Positions 17,867 to 27,078 of a stretch of 64,000 bases of DNA are shown here, in pieces (the first letter of the stretch is position 1; the number at the start of each line of letters is the position of its first letter). This DNA is from Ruminococcus sp. (GTDB lineage Bacteria; Bacillota; Clostridia; Oscillospirales; Ruminococcaceae), in the NCBI GenBank assembly GCA_014799805.1, contig JAAVHJ010000009.1:1-64000 (forward strand), given 5' to 3'. The notes below the pieces were generated by a model. It worked only from the letters and a program-made list of their open reading frames with translations. It did not search any database and was not told the DNA's origin. The position numbers and the translations under genes were made by a program.

Positions 17867-18469
17867 ATGGCAAATCATGATGCATTACCGCTTGTGATAT
17901 TGACAGAACAGTTTGCAAAATTGCCGGGTATCGGAATCAAAACCGCTACTCGGCTTGCCTATCATGTCATGTCCATGCCATCTGACGAAGTAGAAGCATT
18001 TTCTCAGGCGTTATTACATGCCAAACGAACTGTGCATTATTGTAAATGCTGTGAAAATCTAACAGATTCTGATTTTTGTCCGATTTGCAATGATAACAGC
18101 CGTGATAAATCTACTATTTGTGTTGTAGAGACTCCAAAAGATATCTCTGCTTTTGAGCGTACAGGCGAATATAAAGGCGTTTATCATGTGTTGCATGGCT
18201 TGATTTCGCCGTTGAAAAATATTTTGCCAGATGATTTAAAAATTCGTTCTTTAATTGCCCGTGTTCAGCAAGGAAATATTCAAGAAGTCATTATGGCAAC
18301 GAATCCAACTGTAGAGGGCGACGCAACAGCAAGTTATATTTCGCAGTTATTAAAGCCTTTCGGTGTGACAGTAACAAGACTTGCTTTTGGTCTGCCAGTA
18401 GGCGGAATATTAGAATATGCTGATGAAGTTACACTGTATAAAGCACTTGAGAATCGAAATGCTATGTAA
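17867..18469 (+). CDS. recR: Recombination protein RecR
   Basis: 200 residues, full length. Contains the N-terminal HhH ('LPGIGIKTATRLAYHV'), the zinc finger 'CKCCENLTDSDFCPIC', and a Toprim domain ('VVETPKDISAFERT', 'ATNPTVEGDATASY') with the C-terminal Walker-B-like 'LAFGLPVGGILEYADE'. Works with RecF/RecO to load RecA on gapped DNA. Last gene of the dnaX operon; a terminator follows after 15 nt. Confidence 0.97.
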   Translation: MANHDALPLVILTEQFAKLPGIGIKTATRLAYHVMSMPSDEVEAFSQALLHAKRTVHYCKCCENLTDSDFCPICNDNSRDKSTICVVETPKDISAFERTGEYKGVYHVLHGLISPLKNILPDDLKIRSLIARVQQGNIQEVIMATNPTVEGDATASYISQLLKPFGVTVTRLAFGLPVGGILEYADEVTLYKALENRNAM

Positions 18470-18484
18470 TTAAAAAAAAATAAT

Positions 18485-18523
18485 AAAATAACTCTCTGCG
18501 AAATCCCAGAGGGTTATTTTTTT
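18485..18523 (+). terminator. Intrinsic terminator after recR
   Basis: Stem 18485-18498 with 18507-18520 (one G-T pair), 8-nt loop, followed by T run to 18523. Confidence 0.9.
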
Positions 18524-18648
18524 AAATTAATATTTATTATATTCATATTTTGGTGAAAATTCCTGAATTTTTGAAAAAAATTTCTACATAAAAATTCTGA
18601 AAAATTCATAGATTTCATAGTTTATTCACAAATTACAATATTTTTTAT

Positions 18649-18657
18649 GTTATAATA
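18649..18657 (+). promoter_or_regulatory. Extended -10 promoter of secreted dockerin protein
   Basis: TG-T-TATAAT at 18649-18657 with only a poor -35 (TTCACA at 18626-18631, spacer 20). About 90 nt of leader follows, containing a 7-bp hairpin (18672-18678 with 18695-18701). Confidence 0.6.
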
Positions 18658-18749
18658 ATTATATTCGCAATGCACAGTGCATGAAATATTATATACTGTG
18701 CTAAAATTTTTGTACGTTATTTTTTTATCACAAGAAAGGATGAAAGAAA

Positions 18750-21209
18750 ATGATTTCAAGAAATATGAGCAATCGAATGAAAGCGATTGCAATTGCTACA
18801 TTGATGTGTCTATCTACAACAGCCATGACAGTTCCGTCTACTGTTAGAACAGATTCTATGGGAATCAGTGCATCTGCGGCATCTGTTAATCAAAAATTAG
18901 CTGTTGGCGATTCTTACAAAGGCATGACAGCTGACGTTGCCTCTGACGGAATTAAGACATTCACAATTTCAGTGACACCTGATTTCACAGGTAATCTTTC
19001 CTATGGTTTCGGTGCCAGCACGGCAGAATCTCCCTATTGGTACGAATGGGACGGCAAATCTTGGGTAGATACAAAAGGCGGTACAGTAGAAGTACCTGGT
19101 GTGGAAGTTGCTGTAACAGCAGGGCAAGAAACAACAATTACAGTTGATGCTTCCAGTCTTAATTTAAAATACAAAGACCAGTATGATAGCCAATATGATG
19201 GTACATTTGAATTTAGAAATTATTATGGCGGTAGTGTAACTGTTAATTCTATTACTGCAAATGGTGCAAGTACACCTACACCAACACCTACACCAACGCC
19301 TGACCCAACAAATCCATCAACTCCAAGTAATCCTAATAATTCTGTTGGAGGTGGAACAACTTTAACAGATGACACAAAGGCAAAAACAAATATCTACAGA
19401 GGCAAAACAGCTGATTTAGCTTCCAGTGATATTAAAAATATTACTGTTACATTAGATACTGGAGACTATGCAGGTAATTTCTCTTATGGCTTCGGTATTG
19501 GCATTGCTGACACGCCTTACTGGATGGAATATGACGGTAGCAAATGGGTTGATACTTCTGACGGCTCTGAAGTAGCAGGTGTGAATGTTACTGCTGGTGG
19601 CGGTGAAGTAGTCATTGTAATTGATACTTCCAGTCTGAAATTAAAATACAAAGATGAATATAACAGCCAATATGACGGCGAATTTGAGTTCAGAAATTAT
19701 TATAGCGGCGGTAATACTGTAACAATTAAATCTATTGTTGCAAATGGTAATGCAACACCAACACCATCTAATCCTAACCCAGACACACCACAAACACCTG
19801 AGGATGAACATCCAAATGCTATCAAAGACGGCAGTACACAGAACAGCAAAAGCGGTACTTGGAGTTTCAAAGATAATCAGAACGGCACTGGCACGATGAC
19901 AGCAACACAAGCTCGTCAGATTGAATTTGAAAAAGCATTGGTATTAACACAGGGCTATGATGAAGAAACTTATGCACAGCAAGGCACAAAACCTGTTGAG
20001 GGTGTAGACCCGATTAACAGTCATAAATTTGCTTATTCTGATTTTGGTCTGTCTAATGTTGGTAATAAAGGCACTGTTACAATTGAATCCTTAATGGCAA
20101 CAATTGAGAGTGAAAAAAGCGTCAAGAATTTCATGTATGGTGGCGGTCTGAACGTTGAAAATGGTTCTCCTGCTGATACAGAATCTGCAAAAAAAGAAGC
20201 TGGTGTTGCTTCTGATGAAAATGCTGGTTACTGGTATAATGACATGGGCGATGAAAAGAAAGAAGAATGTGAAGCCGCTGGTGTTAATTTCGGCATTACC
20301 CCAAGCAATGGCTATTTCTTAAGTTCAGAAGATAATCAGCTTGGCACTTATTTCAGCGTATTCTGGGATGTTCCAGAAGCCGTGAAGCCTTATGAAACTG
20401 CTGGGGAAATCTCATTCCAGTACTGGTATGGTGTTGAAGAAGCAGAAGAATATACCGAAGTTGAATCTGTTAATCTATTAGGCGGTGTGCTGACTTATAC
20501 AGAAGAAGTTACTTTTGATTATACAGCAAGCAAAAAATCTGATGTGAATAAAGCCATTAAAGCTGGTGATATGTCTGGTGAATTAAGCTTTACGTCTGAC
20601 CTTGGCTTAGAAGCAAATCAGGATGTAAAGGCTGTTGTATTTACCGTTTCTACAACACAAGATTTAGATAAGCTTGTATATGGCGTTGGTGCATCTGTTG
20701 GTGAAGATTGGGAAATGTGGTCTCCAGAAGATGCAAAATGGGACTTTGTTGTATTAGATAAAAAATCTGGCGATGTAGAAATTGCTTGGATTGTTCCATC
20801 TGGATTAAATATTAATGAAGAATATGGTAATCTGCAATTTGGTTACTGGTATGGTGGCAAGGGCGAAGAAGTTTTAGATTCTGTAACACTCAAATCTGTT
20901 GAAGTATTCTATAACGAAGTTGAAGAAGTTCCAGACCCTACTCCAGACCCAACCCCAGAACCTACTCCAGAACCAACAAGACCAGATTTAGAAGTAACTT
21001 TATGGGGCGACGCTAACGTAGATGGCGAAGTTGATATTATTGATATTATTCGATTAAATAAATACATTCTTGGTCAAGCAAAACTTGACCCACAAGGTTA
21101 TGTAAATTCTGACGTTGATGACAATGGTATCATAGAACCTGTAGATTCCTTGAATATCATGAAATTAATTGTTGAATTGTTAGAACCATCTGATTTCCCT
21201 ATTAAATAA
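18750..21209 (+). CDS. Secreted multi-module beta-sandwich protein with dockerin
   Basis: 819 residues. Signal peptide about 1-42 with an ASA-type cleavage region. Two close copies of a module of about 120 residues (about 46-172 and 215-335; shared 'LKYKD.Y.SQYDG.FEFRNYY') are joined by Thr/Pro linkers. Two more divergent copies follow (about 355-590 with 'FMYGGGLNV', 'FQYWYGVEE'; and about 600-725 with 'LVYGVGASV', 'FGYWYGGKG'). A TPEP-type linker then leads to a C-terminal type I dockerin (about 751-819, 'GDANVDGEVDIIDIIRLNKYILG'). The modules look like carbohydrate-binding modules; no catalytic domain is evident. Likely a cellulosome-associated plant-wall-binding protein (inference). Confidence 0.8.
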   Translation: MISRNMSNRMKAIAIATLMCLSTTAMTVPSTVRTDSMGISASAASVNQKLAVGDSYKGMTADVASDGIKTFTISVTPDFTGNLSYGFGASTAESPYWYEWDGKSWVDTKGGTVEVPGVEVAVTAGQETTITVDASSLNLKYKDQYDSQYDGTFEFRNYYGGSVTVNSITANGASTPTPTPTPTPDPTNPSTPSNPNNSVGGGTTLTDDTKAKTNIYRGKTADLASSDIKNITVTLDTGDYAGNFSYGFGIGIADTPYWMEYDGSKWVDTSDGSEVAGVNVTAGGGEVVIVIDTSSLKLKYKDEYNSQYDGEFEFRNYYSGGNTVTIKSIVANGNATPTPSNPNPDTPQTPEDEHPNAIKDGSTQNSKSGTWSFKDNQNGTGTMTATQARQIEFEKALVLTQGYDEETYAQQGTKPVEGVDPINSHKFAYSDFGLSNVGNKGTVTIESLMATIESEKSVKNFMYGGGLNVENGSPADTESAKKEAGVASDENAGYWYNDMGDEKKEECEAAGVNFGITPSNGYFLSSEDNQLGTYFSVFWDVPEAVKPYETAGEISFQYWYGVEEAEEYTEVESVNLLGGVLTYTEEVTFDYTASKKSDVNKAIKAGDMSGELSFTSDLGLEANQDVKAVVFTVSTTQDLDKLVYGVGASVGEDWEMWSPEDAKWDFVVLDKKSGDVEIAWIVPSGLNINEEYGNLQFGYWYGGKGEEVLDSVTLKSVEVFYNEVEEVPDPTPDPTPEPTPEPTRPDLEVTLWGDANVDGEVDIIDIIRLNKYILGQAKLDPQGYVNSDVDDNGIIEPVDSLNIMKLIVELLEPSDFPIK

Positions 21210-21218
21210 TTAAATAAA

Positions 21219-21254
21219 AAACCAGACAGGAATTTTAAAATTCCTGTCTGGTTT
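21219..21254. terminator. Bidirectional terminator, 36-bp perfect palindrome
   Basis: 21219-21236 is the exact reverse complement of 21237-21254, with A-run before and T-rich sequence after. Lies between the convergent dockerin gene and cdd. Confidence 0.92.
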
Positions 21255-21257
21255 GTA

Positions 21258-21644
21258 TTATAATACAAAACGCTCTGGAAATAACTGTTTTAATCTAACT
21301 GTTTTTTCTGCAAGATAAATTTTAAACTCATCATCACAAAATTCTGCCATAAACTGCCGACATGCACCACATGGCGGACAATTTTTTTCTGGGTGAATTC
21401 CGCCAATAATTGCAATCGCTTTAAATTCCTGATGTCCGTCTGAAATTGCCTTTGCAAAGGCAACACGTTCCGCACAAATCCCTAATGAATAACTGGCATT
21501 TTCTATATTACAGCCTGTGTAAATTTCACCTGATTTTGTTAATAACGCAGCTCCAACTGGAAATTCAGAATATTTACAATAAGCATATTGTTGAGTTTCT
21601 TTTGCTTTTTTTAATAATTCAGATTTTTCAAATTTTTCAGACAT
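21258..21644 (-). CDS. cdd: Cytidine deaminase
   Basis: Zinc enzyme of pyrimidine salvage, deaminating (deoxy)cytidine to (deoxy)uridine. 128 residues. It has the catalytic 'CAERVA' and 'PPCGACRQ' motifs, giving three Cys zinc ligands and the proton-shuttling Glu, as in tetrameric T-CDAs. The ATG at 21644 overlaps the end of ychF by 8 nt; a GTG eight codons upstream is a possible alternative start. Translationally coupled to ychF. Confidence 0.94.
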   Translation of the reverse strand: MSEKFEKSELLKKAKETQQYAYCKYSEFPVGAALLTKSGEIYTGCNIENASYSLGICAERVAFAKAISDGHQEFKAIAIIGGIHPEKNCPPCGACRQFMAEFCDDEFKIYLAEKTVRLKQLFPERFVL

Positions 21645-22731
21645 TGAATCTAAATTCAACAATATCACCGTCCTGCATGATATATTCTTTTCCCTCTAAA
21701 CGCAATAGCCCCTGTTCTCTTGCGGCACTCATACTGCCACATTTTTCTAAATCTGAAAATGCGACAATCTCAGCACGAATAAAGCCTTTTTCAAAATCTG
21801 TGTGAATTTTTCCAGCGGCTTGCGGTGCTTTTGTGCCTTTGGTAATCGTCCATGCACGGACTTCTTGTTTTCCTGCTGTTAAGAACGAAATCAAGCCTAA
21901 TAAGCTATAACCTGTCTGAATAATTCTGTTTAAACCAGATTCTTCCAGACCTAATTCTTCTAAAAACATTGCCTTATCTTCATCATTCATGTCTGCAATT
22001 TCTGCCTCTGTTTGTGCACAAATCGGCAATACAGCAGATTTTTCTTCTTCTGCAATTGCTTTTACAGCTTGAAAATGCACTTGCTTTTCCAGATTTCCTG
22101 TAAAATCGGCTTCACATAAATTTGCTGCATAAATCACTGGTTTTGCAGATAACAATGGCGTATCATGCATAAATGCCCGTTCATCTTCTGTCATTTCAAA
22201 ACTTCTTGCAGATTTGCCGTCCTCTAAATGCTTTGCCAAACGCTCAAAAAAATCAACTTGAATCTGGGCTTTTTTATCGCCTTTTAATAATTTTTTAGCT
22301 CTGTCAATTCTACGTTGTATCATTTCTAAATCAGCAAAAATTAATTCTAAATTAATTGTCTCGATATCTCTTGCTGGATTAATACTGCCGTCCACATGAA
22401 TAATATCTATATCTTCAAAACATCTGACAACATGTACAATTGCATCAACTTCTCGAATATCTGCAAGAAATTTATTCCCTAATCCCTCACCTTTGGAAGC
22501 ACCTTTGACAAGTCCTGCAATATCTACAAATTCCAGAGTTGCTGGCTTGAAGCTATCAGGTTGATACATATCTGCCAAATAATTCAAACGGCTGTCTGGT
22601 ACGGATACCACACCGATATTTTTTTCAATCGTACAAAATGGATAATTTGCCGATTGTGCACCTGCATTTGTTAATGCATTAAATAACGTACTTTTTCCGA
22701 CGTTCGGAAGTCCTACCATGCCTAATTTCAT
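21637..22731 (-). CDS. ychF: Redox-regulated ATPase YchF (OLA1 family)
   Basis: 364 residues, full length. Obg-family P-loop 'GLPNVGKST' at 7-15, G2/G3 '[18 protein letters not shown]', the altered G4 (NLCE in place of NKxD) that gives YchF its ATP preference, and a C-terminal TGS domain with 'GFIRAEIV' and '[13 protein letters not shown]'. Ribosome-associated, linked to translation quality and stress. Own promoter; first gene of a two-gene unit with cdd. Confidence 0.97.
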   Translation of the reverse strand: MKLGMVGLPNVGKSTLFNALTNAGAQSANYPFCTIEKNIGVVSVPDSRLNYLADMYQPDSFKPATLEFVDIAGLVKGASKGEGLGNKFLADIREVDAIVHVVRCFEDIDIIHVDGSINPARDIETINLELIFADLEMIQRRIDRAKKLLKGDKKAQIQVDFFERLAKHLEDGKSARSFEMTEDERAFMHDTPLLSAKPVIYAANLCEADFTGNLEKQVHFQAVKAIAEEEKSAVLPICAQTEAEIADMNDEDKAMFLEELGLEESGLNRIIQTGYSLLGLISFLTAGKQEVRAWTITKGTKAPQAAGKIHTDFEKGFIRAEIVAFSDLEKCGSMSAAREQGLLRLEGKEYIMQDGDIVEFRFNV

Positions 22732-22784
22732 TTTTTTATACTCCTTATGCTGAAATTTTAAATTTAAATTTTAATATTATATTT

Positions 22785-22813
22785 ATTTTAGCATATTCCA
22801 GTTAGAATTGCAA
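22785..22813 (-). promoter_or_regulatory. Promoter of ychF-cdd
   Basis: Minus strand -35 TTGCAA (22813-22808), 17-bp spacer ending in TGC, -10 TAAAAT (22790-22785): an extended -10 promoter about 55 nt from the start codon. Confidence 0.65.
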
Positions 22814-22838
22814 GTATTTTTTAATGATAAAATAAAAA

Positions 22839-22873
22839 AACTGTTGCATTATGAATCTGACAATGCAACAGTT
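22839..22873 (-). terminator. Intrinsic terminator after L,D-transpeptidase
   Basis: 12-bp perfect stem (22839-22850 with 22862-22873), 11-nt loop, followed on the minus strand by a T run (22840-22834 complement). Confidence 0.9.
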
Positions 22874-22883
22874 ATATTATTAT

Positions 22884-24854
22884 TTAATCATGCACAATGA
22901 CGGGCAAGCCGTCAAAAATTTCAGAATACAAATTTGCTGCTTCAGAATGGCGCATATTTAAACAACCATGTGACCCATTGTACATATAAATAGAACCACC
23001 ATAAGCACCCCTTGACAAATCATGAAAACCACAGCCTAAATAATTAAATGGCATCCAGTAGTCAACCCATTCTTCATAGCCTTGTACGGCATACGTGCCT
23101 AAAACTTTGCCGTTGATATGCCCGACAATCTGGCAAACACCTCTGGGCGTTCTACGACTTGGATTTGTTTCCGTACCAGATACAATATCATAATCCATAA
23201 TGACAACATTATCTTTATAATACCACATATGCTGTTCAGAAATATCTACTTCAATATATGTCGTGCCAATATCATCTGTTTTGCGACTATATCCTATGCC
23301 CCATGTTTCATAAACTGGTTCAACTGTGACAGTCTCACCTTTTGCAATTAATTCTTTTAACTGCACAACCGTTTCATCTCTGTCAATTAGCCAGCCATAA
23401 CAACTTGCGTTTGTCCATGGGACAGTAATCCAGCCGTCCACTGTTGCATAAAATTCGTGGTCTTTGCCATAAGTGTCAGTTTCCTGTGCCATATTGGCAA
23501 CAAATTCTGTCACTTTTTCTTCATCTAAGGGAATATCATGCCCAGAAGTTGTAATAAATGAACCGTCTGGCTTTGTCAGCAACCAACTAATCACAGTATC
23601 ACTATCAAGTGTAATTTTTCTATCATCAAAATCATATGTGATATTACAATTTGCATAGCTGTTATATACTTGCAAATCGTCTTGTAAATCTTCAGCAGTT
23701 ACTTTTGCTTTGTATGCTTCATAACACCCTGATTCCTGCATTGTAATTTGTGACTCACCAGATTCTAACTGTTTCGCAATATATGTCATCAGTGTGTCAA
23801 TATTAAATTTATCGCCAACTGTTTCAGGCTGAATTTCAAAATTTCCAGAATCAGAACGAATAATTTTAGCATTCTGTGAAGTTTCCTTACCCCAATCATA
23901 ATTTGCAATTAAATTTCTTAAATCATCTTCTGAATAAGCATATTCATATTTTACAGGATATTCAGAACTTGTAAATAATTTTGCTACCCAATTAAAATTA
24001 CTTTCACTTGTTGCCTCATTAAAAGTACCAGCAGCAATTGTATATTCTGCTTTGAAATCCTGTGCAGAGAAAACAACTTGTTCTCCCTTTGGTGTAATTA
24101 AAGTTAAGTCATCTACTTTTTTTGCATCTAGTAAAGCTTGTTCCGCTTCATCTTTTGTCATACCTGAAACAGAAACTGTGTTCATATAGGTATTTGGAAG
24201 AAATTTTTCTTGATAACACAATGCACCAATCACATATGCAAGAATTAATACACCCGCTCCGATAATTCCCAACATAACAGCTATTTTGCCTGCATTTTTT
24301 GATTTCTTTCTTTTCTTGGATTTATTTTTCGATGATTTTTTTTCAGATACAGAATCAGATATTTCAAAATCCTCTGTTTCATCATAGTCTTCTTCAAATT
24401 CAGGTTCTTCTAAATCTTCCTGTAACACTGGTTCTTCTGGTGCGACTGGTTCTGAAATTGCAACTGCTTTTACACGAACTTTTTTTGCATTTTTTTCTGC
24501 AGCGGAATTTAATTCCTGTTGCACAGGATTTTGTGAGATTGGCATTTCACGACTGCCTTGTTGTTCAGAATTTAATTTTTCCTGTGCCTGACGCAATTTT
24601 TCTTGTTTTTGCCTTTGAATTTCGGCAATTCTTTTTTGAATATCCCCTCCTGCATTCTCTGCTACAGTTTCTTGTACTGAAGAAGATGCTGGCTCACTCG
24701 TTTTTTGCTTTGCCTTACTTGCATGTACTAAACTTTCTGTCAGTGGTTCAGCTACCCCAACAGCCTCTAAAATTTCTGCTGCGGACATTTTGGAAGCATC
24801 TAATTTTTTTCCGTTCTTTTTTCCATTCTGTCCTATTTCTTTTTCATCTTGCAA
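22884..24854 (-). CDS. Membrane-anchored L,D-transpeptidase (YkuD) with long cytoplasmic N-terminus
   Basis: 656 residues. Residues 1-189 are hydrophilic with a Lys/Gln/Glu coiled-coil stretch (about 70-100), an acidic patch (about 143-170) and a basic KSKNKSKKRKK-type stop before the single membrane helix (about 190-213). Outside lie PG-binding-4-type modules (about 225-480) and a C-terminal YkuD domain with 'SHGCLN', catalytic Cys at about 631. It would form 3-3 crosslinks or attach proteins to peptidoglycan. Start is probably TTG after AGAAAGGA. Monocistronic. Confidence 0.9.
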   Translation of the reverse strand: MQDEKEIGQNGKKNGKKLDASKMSAAEILEAVGVAEPLTESLVHASKAKQKTSEPASSSVQETVAENAGGDIQKRIAEIQRQKQEKLRQAQEKLNSEQQGSREMPISQNPVQQELNSAAEKNAKKVRVKAVAISEPVAPEEPVLQEDLEEPEFEEDYDETEDFEISDSVSEKKSSKNKSKKRKKSKNAGKIAVMLGIIGAGVLILAYVIGALCYQEKFLPNTYMNTVSVSGMTKDEAEQALLDAKKVDDLTLITPKGEQVVFSAQDFKAEYTIAAGTFNEATSESNFNWVAKLFTSSEYPVKYEYAYSEDDLRNLIANYDWGKETSQNAKIIRSDSGNFEIQPETVGDKFNIDTLMTYIAKQLESGESQITMQESGCYEAYKAKVTAEDLQDDLQVYNSYANCNITYDFDDRKITLDSDTVISWLLTKPDGSFITTSGHDIPLDEEKVTEFVANMAQETDTYGKDHEFYATVDGWITVPWTNASCYGWLIDRDETVVQLKELIAKGETVTVEPVYETWGIGYSRKTDDIGTTYIEVDISEQHMWYYKDNVVIMDYDIVSGTETNPSRRTPRGVCQIVGHINGKVLGTYAVQGYEEWVDYWMPFNYLGCGFHDLSRGAYGGSIYMYNGSHGCLNMRHSEAANLYSEIFDGLPVIVHD

Positions 24855-25105
24855 AGCGTGTCATTCCTTTCTAACTAAGTTCTCTATTTCTTATTTTTTG
24901 TCTAATCTTTATGGTCTAATTTCTAGTATAACACATTTCCCGTCACAAATAAATGAATAATAAGTTACAATCTAGTAACAAATTGTTTTCTTCTTGATAA
25001 TATTATTATTTTAAGCGAACTATGTTATTTTTTATAGCGAAATTCACGATTTTTGAAATTTTAATCAGAAAAAATAATTTTAGTTTTGTTCAAGTTATTT
25101 TTTAA
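24855..25105. other. Divergent intergenic region, L,D-transpeptidase / DUF1015 gene
   Basis: AT-rich spacer between divergent genes. It holds the AAAGGA RBS of the transpeptidase and a possible minus-strand -10 (TATACT, 24930-24925) lacking a good -35. Nothing else recognised; no RNA gene or repeat seen. Confidence 0.5.
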
Positions 25106-25134
25106 TTGACATCTTGATAAAAAAATGATATAAT
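25106..25134 (+). promoter_or_regulatory. Consensus sigma-A promoter of DUF1015 gene
   Basis: TTGACA (25106-25111), 17-bp spacer, TATAAT (25129-25134): perfect consensus, 41 nt upstream of the start codon. Confidence 0.93.
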
Positions 25135-25175
25135 ATTTTATATACAGCAAATTTACTGAAAAGGGCGTGTTAAGA

Positions 25176-26408
25176 ATGCGAGAAATTTTTTCAAGTGCTG
25201 AAATTTTACTACCAGATTTTGAAAAAATAAATGCTTACCAATGGAGTGTGATTGCTTGCGACCAGTTCACAAGTGAACCTAGCTATTGGGAGGAAACAAC
25301 TAAAATTGCCAAAAATGCCAAATCTACATTAAATTTAATTCTTCCTGAAATCTATCTGGAACTACCTGACGTTGAAACCAGAATTGCAAATATTCAAAAT
25401 CAAATGCAAGAATATTTAAAGCAAGATATTTTTAAAACTTATGCGAATGCAATGATTTATGTAGAGCGTATACAGAGTGATGGCAAACTTAGAACAGGTG
25501 TGATTGGAAAAATTGACTTAGAATATTATAATTATCATGCTGACAGTCAATCCCCTGTAAGAGCAACAGAGGCAACTGTTTTAGAACGAATTCCCCCTCG
25601 TATGCGTGTACGGGATAAAGCAATTCTGGAATTGCCACATATTATGTTATTAATTGATGATATAAAAAATATAACAATTGGCACATGTACAGCACAAAAA
25701 CATCAAATGCAAAAGCTTTATGATACAGAGTTAATGCAAAATGGCGGACATGTGACGGGCTATCTTATGAATGCAGAACAGCAAATGAATTTTCAAGAAA
25801 ATTTAGAAATATTACTTGCTGAAACAGGAGCATTAAAATTTGCTATGGGTGATGGAAATCATTCGCTTGCCACAGCAAAAGCTTGTTATGAAGCATTAAA
25901 AAAATCTAATCCAGGAATAGATTTTTCAAATCACCCAGCAAGATATGCATTAGTAGAGCTTGTAAATTTACACAGTGAAGCTTTGGAATTTGAAGCGATT
26001 CATAGAATTATCACACAAACAGATACAGAAAAATTATTAGCCTATTTAACAGAAAATTTAAATTTATCACAAGAACCAGCAGAGCAATTTATAATTATCA
26101 TAAAAAATAATGCAGAACAAAAATTATATATTCATAAACCGTCATCAAGTTTAGCTGTAGGCAGTTTACAAAACGCATTAGATAATTATTTAGTAGAAAA
26201 TTCAGGTAAGATTGACTATATTCACGGCATGGCAAGTTTAAAAAAATTATCCCAACAAGAAAATAGCATTGGCTTTTTATTACCAGATATGGACAAAAAA
26301 TTATTATTCTCCAGTGTTGAACAAGATGGTGCATTGCCTAGAAAAACATTTTCTATGGGGCATGCAGAAGATAAAAGATATTATATAGAAGCAAGAAAAA
26401 TTAAATAA
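25176..26408 (+). CDS. DUF1015 family protein
   Basis: 410 residues. Family features include 'YQWSVIACDQFTSEPSYWEE', 'FAMGDGNHSLATAKACYE' and the C-terminal 'LPRKTFSMGHAEDKRYYIEA'. DUF1015 proteins are widespread in Clostridia; I know no established reaction, though the conserved GDGNHS motif suggests a catalytic or metal site. The ATG at 25176 has an AAAAGGG RBS at 10 nt; the GTG nine bases upstream is too close to it. Strong own promoter; no terminator recognised behind it before the rimP promoter. Confidence 0.85.
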   Translation: MREIFSSAEILLPDFEKINAYQWSVIACDQFTSEPSYWEETTKIAKNAKSTLNLILPEIYLELPDVETRIANIQNQMQEYLKQDIFKTYANAMIYVERIQSDGKLRTGVIGKIDLEYYNYHADSQSPVRATEATVLERIPPRMRVRDKAILELPHIMLLIDDIKNITIGTCTAQKHQMQKLYDTELMQNGGHVTGYLMNAEQQMNFQENLEILLAETGALKFAMGDGNHSLATAKACYEALKKSNPGIDFSNHPARYALVELVNLHSEALEFEAIHRIITQTDTEKLLAYLTENLNLSQEPAEQFIIIIKNNAEQKLYIHKPSSSLAVGSLQNALDNYLVENSGKIDYIHGMASLKKLSQQENSIGFLLPDMDKKLLFSSVEQDGALPRKTFSMGHAEDKRYYIEARKIK

Positions 26409-26443
26409 AAAAATAATTTTTCAGAAAAAATTTCAAAAAAAGC

Positions 26444-26472
26444 TTGATTTTTATAAAATTTTATGCTATAAT
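26444..26472 (+). promoter_or_regulatory. Promoter of rimP-nusA-infB operon
   Basis: -35 TTGATT (26444-26449), 17-bp spacer ending TGC, -10 TATAAT (26467-26472). Start near 26479, giving a leader of about 85 nt with a hairpin. Confidence 0.85.
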
Positions 26473-26491
26473 ATTACTATACAAGATGTGA

Positions 26492-26517
26492 AAAGACCGG
26501 AACGCATTCCGGTCTTT
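26492..26517 (+). terminator. Leader hairpin of rimP operon, possible attenuator
   Basis: 11-bp perfect, GC-rich stem (26492-26502 with 26507-26517) with a 4-nt loop, ending in a short, interrupted T run. It lies between the promoter and rimP, about 13 nt after the likely start of transcription. Could attenuate transcription or protect the 5' end; it could also terminate read-through from the DUF1015 gene. Confidence 0.6.
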
Positions 26518-26563
26518 CATTTTGTGAATTTGTAAATGCAAGAAAGGCAGGTTATAACATTTC

Positions 26564-27049
26564 ATGAAATTAAAAAAATTCGGCAGTACGGAACAAAAAA
26601 TTTATGATTTAGTTTTGCCGATTGTCAATGAATTGGGCTATCTGGTTTGGGACGTGCGTTTTGAAAAAAAAGGTGCTGACTGGGAATTGACGATTTTTAT
26701 TGACAAAGAAACAGAAAGCATTACCATTGATGACTGTGAAAAAGTAACAGCTCCTGTAAGTGACATGCTTGACGAAAAAGACCCCATTCCGCAAAGTTAC
26801 CGTTTAAGTATTAGTTCTATCGGCTTAGAAGCTGACCTTGTGAGAGAAAGCCATTTTGATGCCTGTATTGGCTGTGAAGTACGGGTAAAAGGGTTTCAGA
26901 ACTTTGCAGATAACAGCCGTGAAGTGATTGGCATTTTGACAGATTGGAATAAAGAATATTTAACTTTGCAAATATCACAAGAAGAAATTTTAGAATTAAA
27001 ATTTTCTGAAATTGCATTTGTGAAATTATATTTTGATTTTGAAAAATAA
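26564..27049 (+). CDS. rimP: Ribosome maturation factor RimP
   Basis: 161 residues, full length, for 30S subunit maturation. N-terminal alpha/beta domain ('YLVWDVRFEKKGADWELTIFIDKE', 'ITIDDCEKVTAPVSDMLDEKDPI') and C-terminal Sm-like barrel ('CEVRVKG', 'ILTDWNKEYLTLQI'). First gene of a nine-gene translation operon ending with ribF. Confidence 0.95.
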   Translation: MKLKKFGSTEQKIYDLVLPIVNELGYLVWDVRFEKKGADWELTIFIDKETESITIDDCEKVTAPVSDMLDEKDPIPQSYRLSISSIGLEADLVRESHFDACIGCEVRVKGFQNFADNSREVIGILTDWNKEYLTLQISQEEILELKFSEIAFVKLYFDFEK

Positions 27050-27078
27050 TATTTTTAAGAAAGGGTTTGAAAACAAAA

